DNA from: Agrypnia vestita
Taxonomy: Eukaryota > Arthropoda > Insecta > Trichoptera > Phryganeidae
Assembly (NCBI GenBank): GCA_016648135.1
Contig: JADDOH010000144.1
Coordinates: forward strand, 124,001-188,000
DNA: 64,000 bases
Direction of reading: 5' to 3'
Position numbers and translations under genes: made by a program. This document shows positions 11,520-21,645 of the stretch, one piece after another (within the stretch, counting starts at the first letter, position 1; each line of letters opens with the position of its first letter). The notes under the pieces are model-generated. The model was not told where the DNA came from. It searched no databases and worked only from the letters and a program-made list of their open reading frames with translations.

Positions 11520-11855
11520 AATTCGTATAAATAAACTTTGTTTACACCACTGTTTTATTGAAAAAAAAATCGACGTGTTACAGAGCCCATGGCCCCATCA
11601 TCAGTATAACAAATATATACTAAAAAAATTAAATTTAAAAATCGTAGCATAGGTAAACAAAATATTAAAATATTAAAAATATTTTAATATAATAAATAAA
11701 TTAAAATATGTTGATTATCTATACTAAATAATTTTAAATTTGATTTTGTTAGTATACATTTGTTATCTGAAGAAGGGGCCATGGGCTTTGAAACATGTCG
11801 ATTTTTTTCAACAAAAATGTGGTGTAAACAAAGTTTATTTCTGTAAATTATAAGT
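11520..11855. mobile_element. FB-2 foldback element
   Basis: Arms of about 100 bp: the left contains AAACTTTGTTTACACCAC and CCCATGGCCCC, and the right is its reverse complement with few changes (GGGGCCATGGG, GTGGTGTAAACAAAGTTT). The arms carry hammerhead-like cores (right arm 11767-11798: CTGAAGA ... TTTGAAACATG; left arm degenerate, GTAA for GAAA). About 130 bp of nearly pure A/T separates the arms. No open frame. Confidence 0.75.
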
Positions 11856-11924
11856 ATAATGTCATCACAAAATAATTTTGCTGTGTTTGAAGAAGAAGAA
11901 AATAAAAATATACTTTATTTTAGG

Positions 11925-11990
11925 ACTTCTTTGTTGAAAACATCAACATGTTTCTAGACCAATGGTCCCTTTGTCAGGATACAATGTATA
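11925..11990 (-). repeat. single arm with hammerhead-like core
   Basis: Minus strand reads CTGACAAAGGGACC-ATT-GGTCTAGAAACATG: a GACC/GGTC stem between a CTGA block and GAAAC. Sequence and position just beyond FB-2 suggest a broken relative of it. Confidence 0.5.
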
Positions 11991-12129
11991 ATGATATAAA
12001 AATAAATTATGATCATATATTAAATGTTTTCAGGAATTTTATATTAGCCGTTATTTACATTGGTCCAAGAGAAAAATGTACATCCTTTATTTTCTCACAC
12101 ATGTGAAATTTTCCTGATAATAGAGGTCA

Positions 12130-12390
12130 GTGCCGGAAGGGATTTTTTATAGTTTATTGAATAATCACAGTTGTTTTTAATTTTTCGAATATTTTTTCGC
12201 CGAAGTGCCAAAGTTTTACGGGAAAATTTTTCGTCCTGCCCGGCCGTGCTACACGGTGGGGGCAAAATAACAGTTGTGCAAATCGCAGCCGAATTTGGGG
12301 AAATGGCGGAGTGTCCCGCGGGATTACGCCGGCACTCGGTGTGCGGAAAGTTTATTGAGGTTGTGTTTTTTCGTTTTGCCGTTTAAGGAA
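12130..12390. other. GC-rich island, no identity
   Basis: GC content clearly above the surroundings, with CpG-containing blocks (GCCCGGCCGTGC, CCCGCGGG, CGCCGGCACTCGG). No repeat match in the window. Two overlapping plus-strand open frames of 71 codons show no motif. Candidate conserved or regulatory DNA. Confidence 0.35.
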
Positions 12391-12682
12391 AATGTTTGTA
12401 TACATGGGAGCGATAAAATATTTATATTTTTCCATACATTTTTTTCCTTTTTTATGCATAATTTGTTTTTATTATATGGCGGATCGTAATTCGATAATTC
12501 AGCGAGTGTTGTGGAACATTTTTTTAAATTTTTCTCTTATTTGAAAGATTTTATTTTATTTGTCCAATATTTATTCTTTTTTTTATTTATTTAAAATATA
12601 ATAGAAACCTAAAAGGTTTATGGATAACATTTTTACATGATTCAATATAAGAATATAATAATAATATAGTTTAGATACAAAG

Positions 12683-13415
12683 TCATTTTTTTATAGTTGG
12701 CCGAGTTTTAGCATTTTTTTTTACATCTGTTTTGAATTTGTCAGTGGTCAGTTGTTTGGTATGTTGTAGCAGATCGTTGTATAGTTGTAATCCATTGCAA
12801 ATTAGTCGGGATTGTCCTGTTTTTGTTTTGGCGTGTGTTATGTAATAGTTTTGAGCCATTCTAGTGTTGTGTTGGTGTTTTTCGTGTATTTTGTGTAATT
12901 TTATGTCGTCGTCTTGTATTTCGCCAGTTGTTAGTTTGTGAATGATTTTAAGTGTTTCGGTTTTTTTAATGCTTTCGATATTTAATTGTTGTGTTATACG
13001 GTATACAGTTTCAGTTGGTGTCCGGTATTTCAGATCATAGACCATTTTTAGTATTTTGTTTTGCTGTCGTTGGAGTCTGTTTAGGTTAGTTTTGTTTTCG
13101 GTGCCCCAGAAGGATATCAAATATCTTATTCTACTCTTGACTTATGCCTGGTACATCAGAATTTTTATGGTCTTCGGTGTGATTTCGTGTATTTTGTGTA
13201 ATAGGCTGGTCAGTTTAGTCAGTGAGTCAATTACTTTGTCTATTTGAAAGGTCCATTTGAGGTGTCTGTCTATGTTGAGTCCTAAGTATTTAGTTATTTT
13301 CTAGTTCAGTGAGTGTTTCGTTGTGTATTTTTATGTCTATTTTATGCGTTTTCCGTTTGGCCTCAAAGTTTATGTAGTTACATTTTTGGGCATCCCAAAT
13401 TATACATATATATTT
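12683..13415 (-). pseudogene. LINE-D reverse transcriptase C-terminal fragment
   Basis: Part of a non-LTR retrotransposon polymerase. A 145-codon frame (13120 to 12683) begins ISFWGTENKTNLNRLQRQQN and covers the region after the RT palm, where jockey/CR1-type elements have 'FWG...LQ..QNKILK'. Upstream, after an in-frame stop near 13135, the same frame continues as KYLGLNIDRHLKWTFQIDKV (RT motif D/E type, LG-x-x-D-x-x-L-x-W). A frameshift near 13300 leads to AQKCNYINFEAKRKTHKIDI. Roughly 240 residues can be followed; the catalytic FADD box and everything N-terminal are missing because the fragment stops where a LINE-B tail begins. Dead copy, no start codon context. Assignment to the jockey or CR1 group is uncertain. 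Confidence 0.8.
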
Positions 13416-13740
13416 TCTTTGAAGATTAAAAAAGGATCGCCGAGATGGTTTTGCCATGTGGAGTGGATGAGTGAGTTTAAGATGGTGTAGAAAATTTATT
13501 ATACGAGTTTTGATGACAGCAGAAATAGAGGTCGTCCTCGGAAGACCTGCCATGGCCGGATAAATAAAATGTTGGAAGATGGCTCTGTTAGAAGCTTTAA
13601 CAACCGAAGAGCGTGCATGAGAAGATGAATGAAAATAGACGCTAAAGTGATGTGCCAGGATATAAAAGTGTAACGTTCTAACCTCTCTGTCTACCCCTCT
13701 CGGAAACGGCGTGACGGTTAGTTAGTTAATTAGGTATCCT
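13416..13740 (+). repeat. LINE-B C-terminus and 3' end
   Basis: Plus-strand reading gives SPRWFCHVEWMSEFKMV, then SRNRGRPRKTCHGRINKML and FNNRRACMRR, with one stop between. W-x-x-H-V-x-x-M and GRPRKT are standard in the C-terminus of insect LINE polymerases. It ends in a non-coding trailer with GACGGTTAGTTAGTTA. It is the best copy of a family found at eight or more places here. It meets LINE-D head-on at about 13415, so one inserted into or beside the other. Confidence 0.7.
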
Positions 13741-14653
13741 TTAAAAATTATAACGAATTTATTACGAACAGCAGGTAGCAATTGGTAAATACGCGAGTGG
13801 CTATAGTGGCCGGTTCGGGACCAATCTCTCGGCCACAGCCAGTGTTTCTGTAAAATCATTTTTTAATTGAACATAAATTATTATCTAAATATAAATAACG
13901 GTCAACCACAAGTCAATCTAACTTAACCAAACATATATCCGATCAGACAAATTCTGAAAATCTGTTAAAACATAATGTACCGTTCCGATGGTAACACAAC
14001 ATATTTATGGTGCGTTTCATAGCCAGAAGGCGACTGCCTTGGGACACCATCTGGTATTTTTTTGGTTGTATACCAAAATTACTGAGGTTTAATATAATTT
14101 AGGATTAAATTCTCTTTATTGACTGTGTTAAAGATAATGGAGTATATATTATATATTATAGATGAACCCATAAATATAATATTTTTCAGAAGATCTACAA
14201 CTCGTGCATACTGCACATATATTTTTTTAATGTCTCATATGTTCAGCGACTGTAAAGTAAATAAATTTTATGTTTATATAAAACAAATTACGTCGAATTA
14301 TTTATCCACTGTTAGTTTAATTGAGGTGATCCATTTTTATTCAAAAATCATTTAAAAATAATATGCTAGCAATTAATATTTTCTTTTAATTATATATTAT
14401 TGATTAATAATGATATATTATTAATAATTTTGTACCACGCAATTAAACTGAAACTGAAGCGATAATGCTTTATGGTAAACATCTCTAAAGTCTTCAAATA
14501 TATACGTATGTAAAATAGGTTTCAGATAATTATTAATATTATTAAGTATTCATAATATCTAAAAATTACTCATAAATTTATCGGTGTGTATGTCCTTGAC
14601 AAAATTTATTTTATTTTACTTTTTATTATATTATTTACAATTTATGTTCATTT
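13741..14653. other. AT-rich spacer
   Basis: A slightly GC-richer part (13790-13850) includes GTGGCTATAGTGGCCGGTTC. No repeat assigned. The plus-strand open stretch 14119-14355 has background composition. Confidence 0.5.
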
Positions 14654-15224
14654 TGTCACGTGTCGTGGCAGCGGAAGAAATTAAAGAGAAAGCTGGAATT
14701 TAATAACGGATTTATTAATCAAACGAACAAAGTTGCTTAGCAATATTTATATATATTTTAACTCAATTAACTATTTCGTTAATTTATCACTCGTAAATAT
14801 ATACTCTATAATCGCTTTAACACTTTATTCACTATTCACTAGAACATTCCATCCAATTTACGCACGTATTATTTGCTCCGGTTTATTTCGCTACGTAAGA
14901 ACTTTTCAGATTATTCTCTGTCAAATTATCGCTCGGCTGGCCACAATGGCCCGCAGCTCGCGGCTGCCTTCGCTTCGGTTATCGTTGTCAAGCGTGCTAA
15001 AAACAACAACTACTCTACTCCCGGGCGCGTCTTATTTATATCTGGCTAATGCTGATATCGAAACTTCTAGGCGTTCTTAGTGTTTACGAGAACTTTCTCG
15101 TGGTTTCCAGGCTTTTATAGATGTTTCTCGGTGCTTCCCGAAAGCCGTAGATTCGATAGTGTTGTGATAATTTCAAATACCTGTTACTTGACATGAGTGC
15201 GTGATTCTTTTTAGCCTCGTTACA
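14654..15224 (-). mobile_element. LTR-1, full length (571 bp), solo
   Basis: On the minus strand it begins TGTAACGAGGCTAAAAAG and ends CACGACACGTGACA. Order: GAA/TTC-rich U3 including CGAGAAAGTTCTCG (an inverted GAA-TTC pair), TATA box in CAGATATAAATAAGACGCG, GC-rich leader with GCCGCGAGCTGCGG, AATAAAGTGTT signal, and AT-rich U5. The flanks show no internal region and no clear 4-5 bp duplication, so it is an old solo LTR or half of a rearranged element. The TG...CA ends and size fit Gypsy- or BEL-type LTRs; without pol the superfamily cannot be told. Confidence 0.85.
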
Positions 15225-16064
15225 ATATATTGTTTCGACTGATAAGGTATGCGTTTTAATCCTAAATAACTCTGTAACTCTGAAGTCTTCTTTTTCATCG
15301 TTAAAGAAAAATACAAATGTACTGATTTATTTTTCGATTTACTTCCTGTTCTTGATAGATTCCCATCTAGCTTAAGCCAATGCGTATAAAACGTTAATTT
15401 ACTGAACCATAAAACGTAACAGACCAATTCTAAAAAGGGAAATAGAGGTGTGGGTCATAAAATAAAACAAAAATATATCCGTGTAGCGTTTCACCCTAGC
15501 CTCCCCTAGAAAGGGAAAAGATATACGTTTCCCTTGAAAGAGAGATATTCGTGCAGTATTCTATCAATCCCTCCCCACACCGAAATATTGCAGTCCAGCT
15601 AAAAATAGCCCCAAATTTAACAGAGTGGTATAAAACTATTCAGACTTTTTAAAATGTAAATTTTTTTGTGATTTTATATAACAGGTAAGATGATTAATCC
15701 TTCCTCAATCATAGAATTTAAATGAAATTCCAGAATAAATTATAAATTTAATGTGTTATTACATTAAATTTATAATGTTGATAGTTTAACTAAGGCAACA
15801 TATTACAGTACAGGTATTTCAATACCATCTCCTTTCTTTATTATTATTGAAATTAAATGTAACTTATCTTACCTTAATTTATACATAAATTATAAGTAAC
15901 TAAAAATTTGTTGATAAATTGTTTATTTACATGGATAATAATTGCTGATTCCTCGACTATTGAATCAAATGTAAATGAGTGTTATGTTAATTTTGAATGG
16001 ATTAAAGATTAGTGAATATTGATCATATTAATATATTTACGAACTTTACTAACTAACTAATAAT
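15225..16064. other. AT-rich spacer with a perfect hairpin
   Basis: ATTATAAATTTAATGT (15739-15754) pairs perfectly with 15761-15776 across a 6-nt loop. Otherwise nothing recognised; 15475-15570 is C-rich and may be another eroded LINE-B trailer, but I cannot align it with confidence. Confidence 0.6.
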
Positions 16065-16335
16065 CACGGTGCCAACCTTTCCCTACAGGAGTGGGTAGGG
16101 AAGATAGAACGCTACACTATTCTGTCCGGGACCACACTTTTACGTCTTCTTCCAATAGCTGGATTATCTGATCATGACAGGCCTGTCGTGGGCATCCCCT
16201 GCGAGCGTCCTCTGTTTTTGATGCCTTCAAAACTCGATTCATATGCATATTTTATTTACAATCCTCTCTTTGCTCATGCTTTCCATATAACCAAGCCATC
16301 TCAGCGATCCTTTCATTATTCTATGATGTTACAGC
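16065..16335 (-). repeat. LINE-B C-terminus and 3' end
   Basis: Minus-strand pieces: SLRWLGYMESMSKERIVNKI, then RGCPRQACHDQIIQLLEEDV in a second frame, then the LINE-B trailer with 'TATCTTCCCTACCCACTCC'. These correspond to RWFCHVEWMSE, GRPRKTCHGRINKMLED and the trailer in the 13.4-kb copy. Frameshifted and dead. Confidence 0.65.
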
Positions 16336-16409
16336 TAGAATTATATTTACTTATAATTTGTTAATTCCTCTCTCTAATTTAAGAATAGTAAGGTTTACGA
16401 AGTAAATTC

Positions 16410-16970
16410 TTAAAAAACTAACCCATAAAAACCAAGTTTTTATTATACCCCGTTTCTTTGTAAAATATAACAACAATTAAAGACGAATTAAAACATATAA
16501 CATAATACTAAACTTACAGTAATTTAATATATTTCTAAAATGTCAGACGTTTTGAGCTTTGATAAAAAACTTCATGCTTTGAAGTTTACATTCTAAAAAC
16601 ATTTGTCAGTCAATTTAGATTTTCGACATTCGTAGTGAAGTACCTATTATGAATACCGACGGAGTAATTCAAATTTAGAAAATATTCCGCGACGTTATCG
16701 GGCCGCTATGCTAATAATCAAACTTTTCTAATGATTCCAATTTGAAAAAACCAATAAAATTCCTATAAATCCGAAATTATACTATAATTTTTAATTTTTT
16801 TAACGAAAATTTGATAGATATTCTTGATTGTCGCCACGAGTCTACTTGCCAAGATTCAGCTCGATTGGATTACGGGAAAAGGATTAAAAATCGATCCAAA
16901 GTTTTTTCGACGGCAAGCCGGCAAGCAAGCAGACGCCACGAGTGAAAGAAAGGAAGTAAAAATGGAATGA
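16410..16970 (-). mobile_element. rep-F element, near full length
   Basis: On the minus strand it runs from TTACTTCCTTTCTTTCACTC through ACTTTGGATCGATTTTT and CCTTTTCCCGTAATCC to AACTTGGTTTTTATGGGTTA. The 40.04-kb copy matches over the whole ~520 bp, including an AATTACTCCGTCGGTAT block in the middle. The first 14 bases recur inverted (AAAGAAA-GG) shortly before the other end. No coding capacity. Confidence 0.75.
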
Positions 16971-17387
16971 AATGCATTTTAAAACAAAAAAGCCAGTATA
17001 GATGGTGCATTATCAATGTGGATCAATTTTTTCACGCGGACATGTAGCTCGTAGCGAGGATAACTCGAAAAAATTGGTTTTCAAGAAGAAAAATAGACCA
17101 AAGATGAAGAGGGTGGTTCATAACTCGGTGGACCAACGAGATCTACGCTACTGTAAAAACGCGTTGAGATTACATGTAAAGATGATGAAAAAAGTCTGGA
17201 CTAAAAGAAAATCTAACGAAAATCTAATGTACGCCAGAGCAATTACATCTTCGTTATTTTTTTTATATTATTTTATTAAAAATAATATTTATAACCACCC
17301 CTGAATGTGCCAATTTATTTGAGTTTTAAAATCTTCACAATACTTTCTCTGCTGCATGTAATTTTAGAATTAAAAATGAAAAAAAAA
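16971..17387. other. spacer with lysine-rich open frame
   Basis: The plus strand at 17002-17304 is open for 100 codons and strongly basic (FKKKNRPKMKRVV, KMMKKVWTKRKSNEN). No family recognised; the frame ends in Phe/Tyr/Asn background. I do not call it a gene. Confidence 0.3.
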
Positions 17388-17560
17388 TCGGCCAGCCACG
17401 CCAGACTGGCCGGCTAGACGGTGAGTCACGTGCTCCTCCCCTCGCCGCGGGGCTCCTTCCCTTATTTCCGATACCGCCGAATTCATCCCCATCCCCGCCA
17501 ACGATAGCGCAGCGGACGACTTGAGTAATGCCCGAGAACTTGTGCAGTGGCGCAACTTTT
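17388..17560. other. GC-rich island, no identity
   Basis: Strong contrast with both flanks; GGCCAG...CTGGCC at the left edge is self-complementary, and CpGs are frequent (CTCGCCGCGGGG, ACCGCCG, GATAGCGCAGCGG). A minus-strand 61-codon frame lies over it with no motif. Could be an exon remnant, a regulatory element or captured DNA. Confidence 0.35.
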
Positions 17561-17777
17561 CACATCATTTACTTTTTGTAAATTGTTATGTTATCTTGAT
17601 CTGTAAATTCCCTAACCATGACAAATTCCAAGTCTAACAACTATTCCAACAAGTACCTCATGACTGTGTATTCCGAAATAATCCAAATATAAACCCTTTC
17701 AACAAATTTTAGTTCTTGCTTCATTCTTCCATTCCTTCATACAACGTCCAAGATGAAAATCAATGGCGATTGTAACG

Positions 17778-17965
17778 AGTAGCTTGTTTGTGTAATGGTC
17801 ATGACGCTCGCCTAGTGATCTGATGGTCGGTGGTTCGAGCCCCATTCCAGGACATCATCGAGTTAGTCCTATTCTCATAGCACAAGCGTTTAGCTTATTT
17901 TGAGAATAGTAAGAATATTGATGCGACGTGCATTCCGTGTTCGCATCTCTATTTAAAAAAAAAAA
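17778..17965 (+). repeat. SINE-1, best preserved copy
   Basis: A tRNA-derived SINE of about 188 bp. The head AGTAGCTTGTTTGTGTAATG is the A-box region; a tRNA anticodon-arm-like CGCTCGCCTAGTGATC follows; GGTTCGAGCCC (17832-17842) is a good B box. The body contains CATAGCACAAGCGTTTAGC and ends TCGCATCTCTATTT plus an A-run. Transcription would be by pol III and mobility would depend on a LINE in trans. Its tail runs into an AT microsatellite. Confidence 0.9.
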
Positions 17966-17990
17966 TATAGATATATATATATATATATGT
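17966..17990. repeat. AT microsatellite
   Basis: TATATA run directly after the SINE-1 tail; likely grew from the A/T-rich tail. Confidence 0.8.
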
Positions 17991-18027
17991 TAATATTAAG
18001 ATTTTCGCGGGTAAAAGATGAAGGATT

Positions 18028-18338
18028 ATTTTCTAGGATAACCCGCGTATTGTAGTCTTGAGAAAGACTGTTGTGAATATTGTACCCAACGTTTCGGACA
18101 GATAGCACTGGCCATTTTCAAAGGGATTTTTGCGCCTTGTATTTCGAGTTCTGTTTTGAATTGATGGCAAGCACACCTGTTCACTCCAGAAGTCGAGATC
18201 CAAGTGAAGCCTAATGCGAGGCTAATTGCTGAATTTACTTTGTGACCTGGTAATTCTTCTATTATTGTTGGAAATTCCGTTACGGTACAATATAACAATC
18301 TTTCTCAAGACTACAATACGCGGGTTATCCTAGAAAAT
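18028..18338. mobile_element. FB-3 foldback element
   Basis: Arms of about 55 bp begin TTTTCTAGGATAACCCGCG and run through TAGTCTTGAGAAAGA; the right arm is the near-exact reverse complement. Inside, at 18088-18120 on the minus strand, TGAAAATGG-CCAG-TGCTAT-CTG-TCCGAAACGTT has the hammerhead-like layout. The element is open on the minus strand for 90 codons through both arms, which reflects composition; I recognise no protein. The same TTTTCTAGGATA beginning and motif occur at 27.48 kb. AT microsatellites sit on both sides (second one 18342-18370). Confidence 0.75.
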
Positions 18339-18370
18339 AACACATATATATATATATATATATATATAAT

Positions 18371-18939
18371 ACATCCCTGTTTGAAATATTTTTGTAATAT
18401 CAAACCATGATTTGAATGCCCCACCAGTTCTTACACAACCGCTAATTCCGTCACACATGAAGGCGATTTCTAGTATGAGCTTATTCTTTACCCCGTCGAA
18501 CTTACAAAACCTTCCCTAATATTCGTCTTATCACTCTATCATAACTTTTGCATATCCACAAAGGTTTTTTTTTTTATTATTTGTTAAAATCTTTTCTGCC
18601 ATCGTAGTCGCGTCATATAATGCCTTCAAAAGCGTAATGCTAATTTTATTAGCTAGCCTAATCTATCGTTTTGTTTCAAAATTGCACGGGCTTTGATGAA
18701 GAATATTTGAAGAATCTTAAACTACTAAATATGTTTGAATAAAACATTTTCAAACTTGTCACCTAGACCAGTGAAATTGGAAAAGTTCTTCCAGAGACTG
18801 GGTCTGATTTAGGACCCAGGGTATCTGCATGAGACAGACGAGTGTGGAAGACAGTCAGGACAAGTCTTCAAGAAGAATTGTGAATGAAAGACTTTGCAAA
18901 CAATTTTTCATGCGCGTATTTTTTTGTGCATAAAGCCTC
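18371..18939. other. spacer
   Basis: Nothing recognised. The 18770-18850 part (CTTCCAGAGACTGGGTCTG, AGGACCCAGG) is GC-richer and has short internal complementarity only. Confidence 0.4.
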
Positions 18940-19190
18940 TATTATTTAGGAAACTTTGTCCGTCCGCTTTTGCCCGTGGCGAAAAAAAGAAAACCGAAAG
19001 GAAATAAGAAATTACTCTCCGAGGGGTAACCGTGGCAACTCACATTACACTCTTCGCCTGCTTTAGTCTGCAACCGCAAGATGGCAATGTATTTTTTAAT
19101 CTGGGGTATTAAAATAATGAGTCCAGTGCTCATTTTAAAACCGACTTTTGCGCGAAATTAGCAAGGGGTCCGCCTTCCTTGTATGTGTGT
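18940..19190. other. GC-richer island, no identity
   Basis: Blocks such as CCGCTTTTGCCCGTGGCG and GAGGGGTAACCGTGGCAAC without repeat match. Candidate conserved non-coding DNA. Confidence 0.3.
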
Positions 19191-19684
19191 AGGTACATTC
19201 ATTCTTTCAACGCAGGTTACTTCTCGATCCGTGACGTTTCGCGGACTCAAAAATAAATTAAAAAATGATTTTACTCTAATTTTATTTAATATCAAGAAAT
19301 AGCTTTTTTTAATTAAAAGTATCTTTAAAAATTGATTTTATTATTTGTTGTATATGCTTATATTAATATAAGTAGATACAAACAAATGATAAAATCATTT
19401 TTTTTAATGTCAATCTACAAAGTTATTCAACCAACTGAAAAAAAAAAACTATCTTCGTTGTACATTTCGTTTTCTTTTCTTTCAAAAATCCACATACCTT
19501 CCTGTCAATCAAATTCTTTAACTTAGAAAAGCATATTCTTCATGTTTCACATTTCCTTTCAATTTTCCCCTGTTTGACGAGTATAACGTCATAGTTTTCT
19601 GCGCAAAAAATGCCAACATTTCATGTATTTTTGCTTCTTGATAGGCATCAGTAGATATTTTTACAAATAGTATTTTTTATGTAT
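19191..19684. other. AT-rich spacer
   Basis: No identity seen; T- and A-homopolymers are common. Confidence 0.4.
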
Positions 19685-19975
19685 ACAAATGTATTTAAAA
19701 AATGTAAAATTAGGAAGACTTCAGTGGCTGGGTAATGTGGAGAAAATAACTGAACAACAAGCATCAAAGAACCTGCTGAATTTAATACCAGTATGGCCAA
19801 CGATCTTACGGAGGCCAAAATTAAAATGTCTTCAAATTCATGTCTGCCTTGGAGATTTAGAACTGAAGAGAGCTGGCACAAGACCCAAATGAGTGGAGGA
19901 AGACTTAAGGAGGCCAAGACCCACCAGGGTTTTTAGAGCCAAAACGATGATGATAATGATGATAGAGATATGTAT
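19685..19975 (+). repeat. LINE-C C-terminus and 3' end
   Basis: Plus-strand reading KLGRLQWLGNVEKITEQQAS, then NLLNLIPVWPTILRRPKLKC, aligns with the better copy at 47.45 kb (KLGRLRWLGHVERMSEQQAP ... GPKLRWSDNVLKE). Ends in a GATGAT-type tail, usual for RTE-like elements. Several changes (GHV to GNV) and a frameshift show it is dead. Confidence 0.7.
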
Positions 19976-20089
19976 ATTCACGGAATATATGTCAAATAAA
20001 TATTCTTACTATTTTTGAACTAATCTTGTGCTGTGAAATTTGGACATATCTGATGGTCTCCAAGACCAATAAAATACTATAAGTTTATG

Positions 20090-20345
20090 TTTATATTAAT
20101 TTATATAGTGCCATTTTTGCGTAAGAGACGCTTCAAGGGCGCTTTACAGGTGCGACATCCTGAAAAAATGAGTTTTTAGGCTCTTCTTGAAGTGTTCCTG
20201 GTTCTACATAGATCGCAGCACTGGAGGCAGCTGATTCCATATAGCCGGGCCCGCAAAGTTGAAAGCACGTTCCGCAAACTTGGCGGCTCCAGGTCTCCTT
20301 GGTACTACCAGCCAGAGTGCCCCCGATTTACCTGACCGCAGTGTC
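20090..20345 (-). pseudogene. CR1-like LINE polymerase end and 3' tail
   Basis: The minus strand reads RSGKSGALWLVVPRRPGAAK, FAERAFNFAGPAIWNQLP, VLRSM, a stop, then HFKKSLKTHFF and a stop. 'RAF..A.P.LWN.LP..LR' followed by 'F+..LKT+LF' is the hallmark C-terminus of CR1/L2-type LINE polymerases. The trailer AAGCGCCCTTGAAGCG...TGGCACTATATAAATTA recurs at 35.7 and 51.8 kb. Only the last 70 residues are present (5'-truncated insert). Confidence 0.85.
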
Positions 20346-21059
20346 TAGTATATGAGTTACATTAGCAGATTTTTGCACTAGAATTTTACTTTCAATGCTT
20401 TGATTATTATTTGTACGCTTATTACCAAATTTAATTAAAAATTAAACATAATTGATTTTAGAATATTTTCATTTGGTACATAACCTACTCAAGATATTTT
20501 CAAAATCTTCAGTACGACCACATTTCAACAAGAGTTCATTTTATATTACAAAACATAAAACAAACTATTTACGATAATAAATTTTAAAAACCTTCATTGG
20601 GGAATCATAAATACACATTTTTTTGTAGAAAAACATCATAAATATATTGTAAATTCCTTTTTCTCATATCTTTTAGCGGATTTGCAGACGGGGGGGCTGC
20701 CGACATAACACTTGAAAGAATTTTCTTTACGTGTTAACGGTTATTGCGGAAATGTATGGGATTTTTCAAATATTTTACAAGGGTGCGTCATGCTTGGCTG
20801 TCTCCCAATCTGCGAATTCCGCCAGCCCTTGCCATGTTTCTATTCAAAACATCTGCAAATTTATAAAACCGTAGAGGGAAAAGCAAAATGAATTTCTAAA
20901 TTTTTTTCAGTTATTAACTTGTACACTTTCTCCTAAATTAGCCGCATATTTAAGCCTGTTTAATTCATTGTATTCCGAGAATTTTGGAATACTTATTTAA
21001 TAAAAATTGCATCTTAATACATCTCCAACTTATTTTGGTATTAGTACAATTGCGTTATT
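20346..21059. other. spacer with GC-richer island 20680-20850
   Basis: The island holds GACGGGGGGGCTGCCGAC and GCGAATTCCGCCAGCCCTTG and has no repeat match. The rest is AT-rich background. Confidence 0.35.
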
Positions 21060-21275
21060 CTATTCTTCTCTTTCGTGATGGTTTTATTCTTGGCCAGGAT
21101 GTAATAATGTCGCTTTGATAACGATAACTCCACAGCCAAAATTATCTGGAGCCATCTGCTCCAACCTAAATCGGAACAGACGGCTTCCTGAAGTGAACCA
21201 AACTTCGCTAAATTCGTCCATCTATTTGTCGATCTTCCGCGGGGACAGGTTCCCTCGACTCTGCCGTTTCACTAA
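21060..21275 (-). repeat. LINE-H C-terminal fragment
   Basis: Minus-strand reading PRGRSTNRWTNLAKFGSLQE fits the LINE motif GRP-x-x-RW-x-D...K preceding the C-terminus; 'CSDLGWSRWLQ' follows. A shorter relative lies at 26.4 kb (same CATCTATTTGG/TCGATCTT block). Frames are broken. Confidence 0.5.
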
Positions 21276-21299
21276 TCTTTGCGATCGAGTTAATATTAT

Positions 21300-21645
21300 T
21301 ATTTAAGATAAATTATAGATGCCTCACAAGATATTTATATGGAAATCTTTATTGAGCGTTTACGGGGCCTACGACCTGTATTGAGGCTGGCTTAAGTGAT
21401 CACTTTACACAGCGTAATGTTTATCGATTCCGATTCCGAGATCAACCACACAAATTTTGGAAATTGTATACATACTTTTATGCACCTCGTTTACAATGTT
21501 TGTAAACGTCAAATATATTTTCCCATATAAATAGCTTCGTCTGTGTGAGACATATTAATTATCTTAATTAATGTTTTTGTGGGAGGTTAATACCTATGTG
21601 GACAAAATTCAATAATTGTATTCTTGGAGCATACTAAAATAAATG
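21300..21645. mobile_element. MITE-1, both arms present
   Basis: Left arm 'AAATTATAGATGCCTCACA' and right arm 'TGTGAGACATATTAATTATC', each with the ATAAATAGCTTCGTC block or its complement, face each other about 220 bp apart. Internal blocks GGGCCTACGACCTGT and GAGGCTGGCTTAAGT match the other copies. The right side extends into TGTGGACAAAATTCAATAAT, the complement of the 'ATTTTGTCCACA' arm start. No coding capacity. Confidence 0.75.

Noticed and set aside
12171..12489. Two overlapping plus-strand coding frames
   Set aside because: GC-rich island keeps frames open by chance; no domain, no splice pattern seen.
17002..17304. 100-codon lysine-rich gene
   Set aside because: No motif, no start context, and AAA/AAG codons are what AT-rich DNA gives; expression data would be needed.
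18026..18298. 90-codon minus-strand gene
   Set aside because: It spans FB-3 including an arm; the same DNA on the other side is its reverse complement and no known domain was seen.
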